DNA of 64,000 nucleotides. Origin: Tildeniella torsiva UHER 1998/13D (GTDB lineage Bacteria > Cyanobacteriota > Cyanobacteriia > Phormidesmidales > Phormidesmidaceae). The notes beneath the pieces are model-generated. The model ran no database searches, was not told the origin of the DNA, and saw only the letters and a list, made by a program, of their open reading frames with translations. The stretch spans positions 124,001 through 188,000 of the forward strand of contig JAHHIH010000002.1 of NCBI GenBank assembly GCA_019358835.1, given 5' to 3'. Each line of letters opens with the position of its first letter. The first letter of the stretch is position 1. Made by a program: the position numbers and the translations under genes. Of the stretch, positions 60,850-64,000 are shown one piece after another.

Positions 60850-61383
60850 CTAGGCTGACTTGTTGGTGGCTAGTTCCTTGTCGCGGGTGCCGCTGGATTC
60901 GAAGGATTCGCCGTCGAGGAAGGAGCGCAGCATCCAGGCCATTTCTTCGTGCGCTTCCATCAGGCCGGTCAGAAAGTCTGAGGTGCCTTCGTCGTGGAAC
61001 TCTTCGGAGGTTTGGTCAACAAATCCGCGCAGGTTGCGAATGATTTGCTCATGGTCAATAACGAGGCGCTTTACCATTTCTTGGGCGCTGGGGAGGTCAC
61101 CAGGATGCTCTTTTAGGGAAGCATTCTTGAGAAAGCCTTCGGCAGTGCCTAGGGGGTAGCCGTTGAGCATACGAACCCGCTCAGCAACAGCGTCAATGCT
61201 GATGGTAAGGGCTTCGTAGTGCTCTTTCCACAGCTCGTGAAGGGTGCGAAACTGGGGGCCAACGACATCCCAATGGTACTTTTTAGTTTTAATCAGTAGC
61301 AGATAGGCGTCGGCTAAAACCTTGTTGAGAATATCGGTAACGCCCTGGCGTTCTTGTTCGGAAAGGCCAATGTTGATGCTCAT
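60850..61383 (-). CDS. dps: Dps-family DNA-protection ferritin
   Basis: The protein has 177 residues. The ferroxidase residues are in KYHWDVVGPQFRTLHELWKEHYEALTISIDAVAERVRMLNG (His, His, Asp, Glu). The C-terminal tail is Lys-containing (SSGTRDKELATNKSA). Dps rings of twelve store iron and bind DNA under oxidative stress. A strong start MSINIGLSEQERQGV is given by ATG. It is monocistronic, divergent from the small plus-strand gene at 61587. Confidence 0.95.
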   Translation of the reverse strand: MSINIGLSEQERQGVTDILNKVLADAYLLLIKTKKYHWDVVGPQFRTLHELWKEHYEALTISIDAVAERVRMLNGYPLGTAEGFLKNASLKEHPGDLPSAQEMVKRLVIDHEQIIRNLRGFVDQTSEEFHDEGTSDFLTGLMEAHEEMAWMLRSFLDGESFESSGTRDKELATNKSA

Positions 61384-61586
61384 AGTTCTGTGTCTCTGCG
61401 TTCGGTTCTTTACTCATCTAATCGCAGCAGCCCCAAAGTCACCTCTGCCCAATGCGGGAAATAGCGCTGCAAAAGTCCCTATCCTTAGGATGTTTTGAGG
61501 GCCTAAGTCTGCCGCAGGTTAGATGTGGGAGGCTGCTGACAGCCATAGTTTGGAAGGCAACCAGACGTTTTAGAGTCAACTTTGCT

Positions 61587-61844
61587 ATGGCTAGTTCATC
61601 TCCGCTGACTGGTGTAATTTTGGTGGATTGCGCAAAGGCGAATGCTACTGAGGGGCTGGCGATCGCAACCCAACGCTGCGGCTACGGCGACGATACCGCC
61701 AAATTTCAGGTGGCGCTGAGGGACGCTTGTAACGAGATGAATGTTACCCCTAGAGATCTGGCTGACCTGGTGGATGACGAACTAGGCCAATGGAAACCAG
61801 AACCCGGCATTGAGGTCGCCCCAGACACCATGGATGAGCTGTAG
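61587..61844 (+). CDS. 85-residue conserved-looking protein of unknown function
   Basis: From the ATG at 61587: MASSSPLTGVILVDCAKANATEGLAIATQRCGYGDDTAKFQVALRDACNEMNVTPRDLADLVDDELGQWKPEPGIEVAPDTMDEL. It is soluble and acidic, and two helices are likely in the middle. The frame opens at 61452, but the upstream part has no good site. A strong terminator follows. I do not recognise a family; the sequence reads like many short cyanobacterial hypotheticals. Confidence 0.65.
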   Translation: MASSSPLTGVILVDCAKANATEGLAIATQRCGYGDDTAKFQVALRDACNEMNVTPRDLADLVDDELGQWKPEPGIEVAPDTMDEL

Positions 61845-61899
61845 AAAAATTCTCAGTAACGGCGAAAATGAAAGCTCAGGCTTCGCTGTGGATTTAGAG

Positions 61900-61943
61900 C
61901 GGCATCGGTGGTTTTCCCACTGATGCCGCCATTTGTTTTTTTT
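61900..61943 (+). terminator. Rho-independent terminator of the 85-aa gene
   Basis: CGGCATCGGTGG pairs with CCACTGATGCCG (one G-T wobble) across TTTTC; T8 follows at 61936-61943. Confidence 0.85.
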
Positions 61944-61975
61944 GGGTTGGCTTTTCCAAGCGTAGGCAGGGTAAA

Positions 61976-63403
61976 TCAAGGGGTTTTCGACGTTGCCCGC
62001 TTAGCCCGCGCCGTCTTAGCCTTAGGTAACGTCATCCCTGGATGGTGCAGCGCCAGAGCCTGCTGGAGGCAATCTAGCGTTAGCAGGGGTGGCTCAGTTT
62101 GCTGGGTCAGGGCCACGGCAGTTTGAGCTAACGTCGCAATTTCGCCGCCCGTGAGGCTGAGTTTTTGGGCCACGTAGGGCCAGGTCAGCGATCGCTCTTT
62201 CTTGACCCCTGGGGGTAGCGCCCGTTTCCACAGCAGCTCGCGGGCCGCTGAGTCGGGAATGGGAAACTCGACGGTGCCCTTCATGGTCTGCCGCCAGGAG
62301 GGCTTGATGCTTTGCAGGTAGGGGCTGCTGAGCAGAGTCAGCCCCGGCTGGCGGCGGCGCTGAATCACCCACGACTGCACCAGGGCCGACTCGATGGTGG
62401 GGGTGCGGCCAAACCAGTGGGGCGCATTTTTGAGCAGCAGCACGCATGGGGGCAGGTTGACCAAGTCTTCCAGCTCGGGGATATTGCCGTCTTCATCGGG
62501 GGCGATCGCCGCCAGGTCAACCATGACCAGCAGCAGCTCTAGGTCGGCGGCCAGCACCTTGGCCGCCAAGGTTTTGCCAGTACCGCTGGGGCCAGTCAGC
62601 AGCACCATGGTGCCGTCGGTGGCGCGGGCGGCGGCGGCCACGGTTTTGAGCTGGGCCAGCTGGGGGTCGGGCAGCACCAGACTATTCCAGCTTTCGGCAG
62701 GGATCTCAGAGGATTCCCCGGCTTCGGCGGCGGGTGCGATCGCCCAGGCGTCGAGGGTGGCGGGGTCGGGTTCCTCCGAGAGCAGGTAGGTGGTGAGGTC
62801 TTCGGTCAGGCGCAGGTGGCGGCTGAGCAGGGTGGTGTCGTCAGCATTCAGCCATTCCACCAGGCCCAGGCTCGACAGGCGGCTGTTGGGGGCAATCAGG
62901 GGGCGCGATCGCCGCCACTCCTGGTCGTTTCTGCACAGCAGGCGCAGGCACAGGTCAACCGTGGGTAAATCCCAGTCGGCCTCGTCGTGCTGGTAGTGCA
63001 GGTAGCTGTAGAGCCGCCCAAACCGCTGGTTGACCTCGGGGGCCAGGGCCAGCAGCAGCACATTCTTTTCAAACATCGTCAGCTGGAGGCGATCGCGCAG
63101 CTGAGGCAGGGCCAGCACTACCCCCTGCCGCTGGCTGGCCAAGATGCGGGCCTCAAGCTGCTGGGCATAGCTACCGCTGGGGCGCTGGGTCTTGGGGGGG
63201 CGGGCGTTGTCGTAGTTGGGCTGGCCGCTGAGGCTGATGATGCCCTTCCACCAGTGGCGGGTAACCCGGTCTTCGCCCGAGAGGGCAAAGTCGTCTAGCT
63301 CTTGCAGCTCGCGCTTTTGCCGCGATACGGCCACCATCAGCAGGCGATCAAGCCAGGCCAGCTCGGTTTTTAGATAGGCCCAGTTGTCGGTAAACGGCGT
63401 CAT
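61976..63403 (-). CDS. AAA+ ATPase with degenerate Walker B (contractile-injection-system-ATPase-like)
   Basis: About 475 residues from the ATG at 63401-63403 (MTPFTDNWAYLKTELAWLDRLL); a frame upstream to 63514 is weaker. The N-terminal half is helical and has LLLALAPEVNQRFGRLYSYLHYQHDEADWDLPTVDL, recalling the N-domain of phage-tail/eCIS-associated AAA proteins (Afp15-like). Walker A is GPSGTGKT (271-278). The Walker B position reads VLLLKNAP (321-328) instead of hhhhDE, and sensor 1 reads LLSSP in place of ATN. It still has LTGGEIATLAQTA. The tail is Lys/Ala-rich. So it can probably bind nucleotide but hydrolyse it poorly. No tail or sheath genes are nearby. Confidence 0.82.
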   Translation of the reverse strand: MTPFTDNWAYLKTELAWLDRLLMVAVSRQKRELQELDDFALSGEDRVTRHWWKGIISLSGQPNYDNARPPKTQRPSGSYAQQLEARILASQRQGVVLALPQLRDRLQLTMFEKNVLLLALAPEVNQRFGRLYSYLHYQHDEADWDLPTVDLCLRLLCRNDQEWRRSRPLIAPNSRLSSLGLVEWLNADDTTLLSRHLRLTEDLTTYLLSEEPDPATLDAWAIAPAAEAGESSEIPAESWNSLVLPDPQLAQLKTVAAAARATDGTMVLLTGPSGTGKTLAAKVLAADLELLLVMVDLAAIAPDEDGNIPELEDLVNLPPCVLLLKNAPHWFGRTPTIESALVQSWVIQRRRQPGLTLLSSPYLQSIKPSWRQTMKGTVEFPIPDSAARELLWKRALPPGVKKERSLTWPYVAQKLSLTGGEIATLAQTAVALTQQTEPPLLTLDCLQQALALHHPGMTLPKAKTARAKRATSKTP

Positions 63404-63422
63404 TCTCTCGAAATTAGGCCCC

Positions 63423-63851
63423 TCAGGGTTGGACATAGCCCAGCACTCGAATAAATTCCAAAGGCAGCCCGTCGGCATCGGCGAGAAAGGCGACCTCATA
63501 GACGCGATCGCCAATGATTTGCTGCTGCGGTTCTAGCAGCACCGTCAGCTCTCCCGCCGCCGCCGCAAACCGCTGGCGCACCTCCCCTAGCCAAGCAGGC
63601 AGGCTGGCGGTCGCCTCGGTCAGATCAAAGGATAGATGATAGTAGCCGGTATAGTGCTCATCGCTGAAGGCATCGGCGGCGGGGCGGGGCTCCGGCACCT
63701 GCATCAGCTCAATGCGGCCCCCCAGCCCCTCCATCCAGCAGGCCAGGGTAATGCCAGCAGTAAAGCGTTCGTGGACGGTAAACCCCAGGGCTTCGTAGAA
63801 CGCGATCGCGCGGTGAATATCCTGGGTGCGAATTGATGCGTGGTGGAGCAT
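63423..63851 (-). CDS. VOC (glyoxalase/bleomycin-resistance fold) protein
   Basis: A 142-residue single VOC domain: MLHHASIRTQDIHRAIAFYEALGFTVHERFTAGITLACWMEGLGGRIELMQVPEP, with YYHLSFDL and ADADGLPLEFIRVLGY. Metal ligand positions His4, Glu, His and Glu appear kept. It differs clearly from the GloA at 57295. The next gene upstream ends 8 bases before its start, and the AAA gene starts 20 bases after its stop, so a three-gene unit is likely. Confidence 0.9.
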   Translation of the reverse strand: MLHHASIRTQDIHRAIAFYEALGFTVHERFTAGITLACWMEGLGGRIELMQVPEPRPAADAFSDEHYTGYYHLSFDLTEATASLPAWLGEVRQRFAAAAGELTVLLEPQQQIIGDRVYEVAFLADADGLPLEFIRVLGYVQP

Positions 63852-63859
63852 CGGGCGGG

Positions 63860-64000
63860 CTATTCAAATAAACGAAAATAGGGGTAGCGCACCGGCACGC
63901 CGGGCTCTTTCTCCAGGCTAAAGTTGATCACCGCCCAGCGGGGGTCAACCTCGGCAGAGGGGCTAAACTCCACCGGCAGGCCATAGAGCTTAGGCGCTGT
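63860..64000 (-). CDS. C-terminal end of an unidentified protein
   Basis: The last 46 residues are TAPKLYGLPVEFSPSAEVDPRWAVINFSLEKEPGVPVRYPYFRLFE before TAG at 63860. I do not recognise the family. It is the first gene of the likely unit with the VOC protein and the AAA+ ATPase; it continues beyond the window edge. Confidence 0.7.
   Translation of the reverse strand, partial: TAPKLYGLPVEFSPSAEVDPRWAVINFSLEKEPGVPVRYPYFRLFE

Noticed and set aside
1-64000. CRISPR array, IS element, prophage, rRNA or tRNA
   Set aside because: No regularly spaced repeats with unique spacers, no transposase or integrase-like product and no RNA gene signature were seen; the tandem repeats found are in coding or low-complexity sequence.

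Overview
The window is a stretch of cyanobacterial chromosome, probably from a filamentous Leptolyngbya/Nodosilinea-like lineage; that rank is inference. The cyanobacterial assignment rests on the very frequent octamer GCGATCGC (HIP1), a 31-codon psaM gene for a photosystem I subunit, a crtR-type beta-carotene hydroxylase, a clpR-clpP3 pair, an SLH-domain envelope protein, an ISE2-like helicase and a PII-era arginine/shikimate gene set. Most of the window is GC-rich housekeeping sequence. Roughly 9.9-13.9 kb is visibly more AT-rich. I see no rRNA, tRNA, CRISPR array or transposase gene.

Layout. 0-3 kb (minus): the end of an oxidoreductase gene, then a four-gene redox operon (thioredoxin-like, CcdA, cytochrome b, Tat-exported molybdoenzyme). 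3-7 kb: a lipoprotein made of five identical 12-residue repeats, an SLH protein, a cupin, a 71-aa unknown and a membrane protein. 7.3-9.9 kb: a complete osmoprotectant-type ABC transporter. 10-13.7 kb: an AT-rich block with a PhzF-family enzyme and an unrecognised two-gene unit (569 aa + 201 aa). 13.9-23.4 kb: GH63-like glycosidase, TVP38-family membrane protein, slipin, xseB/xseA, a three-PAS diguanylate cyclase and a CPBP-type membrane protein. 23.5-31.4 kb: a two-AAA Cdc48-like ATPase, a large pentapeptide-repeat membrane protein, a frameshifted GIY-YIG gene with a small partner lying between two copies of an ABC-transporter 3' end, the ABC exporter itself, and a DUF4258/DUF2283-like small pair. 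31.5-44 kb: glycosyltransferases, CsbD, clpR-clpP3, a J-domain protein, a PG-binding/HEAT protein, an EamA exporter, sppA, aroH, crtR, pyk and psaM. 44-57 kb: phoU, rnr, ubiX, a LapA-domain protein, aroK, argB, GST, an EEP nuclease/phosphatase, an ISE2-like helicase and a small outer-membrane-type protein. 57-64 kb (mostly minus): gloA, a second slipin, an archaeal-type PheT, dps, an AAA+ ATPase with a degenerate Walker B, and a VOC protein.

How the parts relate. Clear operons are the redox set (2982 down to 301), the betaine-type transporter (ATGA overlap between ATPase and permease), clpR-clpP3, xseA-xseB, the GIY-YIG pair and the TTGA-overlapped small pair. Intergenic regions are rich in perfect hairpins and in G-rich/C-rich low-complexity tracts. 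Two genes (ubiX, aroK) start directly after purine-poor leaders with no Shine-Dalgarno. One REP-like palindrome is built in frame into the start of the diguanylate cyclase.

Best leads for something unusual: the stand-alone archaeal/eukaryotic-type phenylalanyl-tRNA synthetase beta subunit (58853-60493), the Walker-B-less AAA+ protein (61976-63403), the unrecognised 569 aa/201 aa unit (11261-13677), the CcdA-thioredoxin-cytochrome b-molybdoenzyme operon, and the GIY-YIG cassette bounded by a duplicated gene tail.
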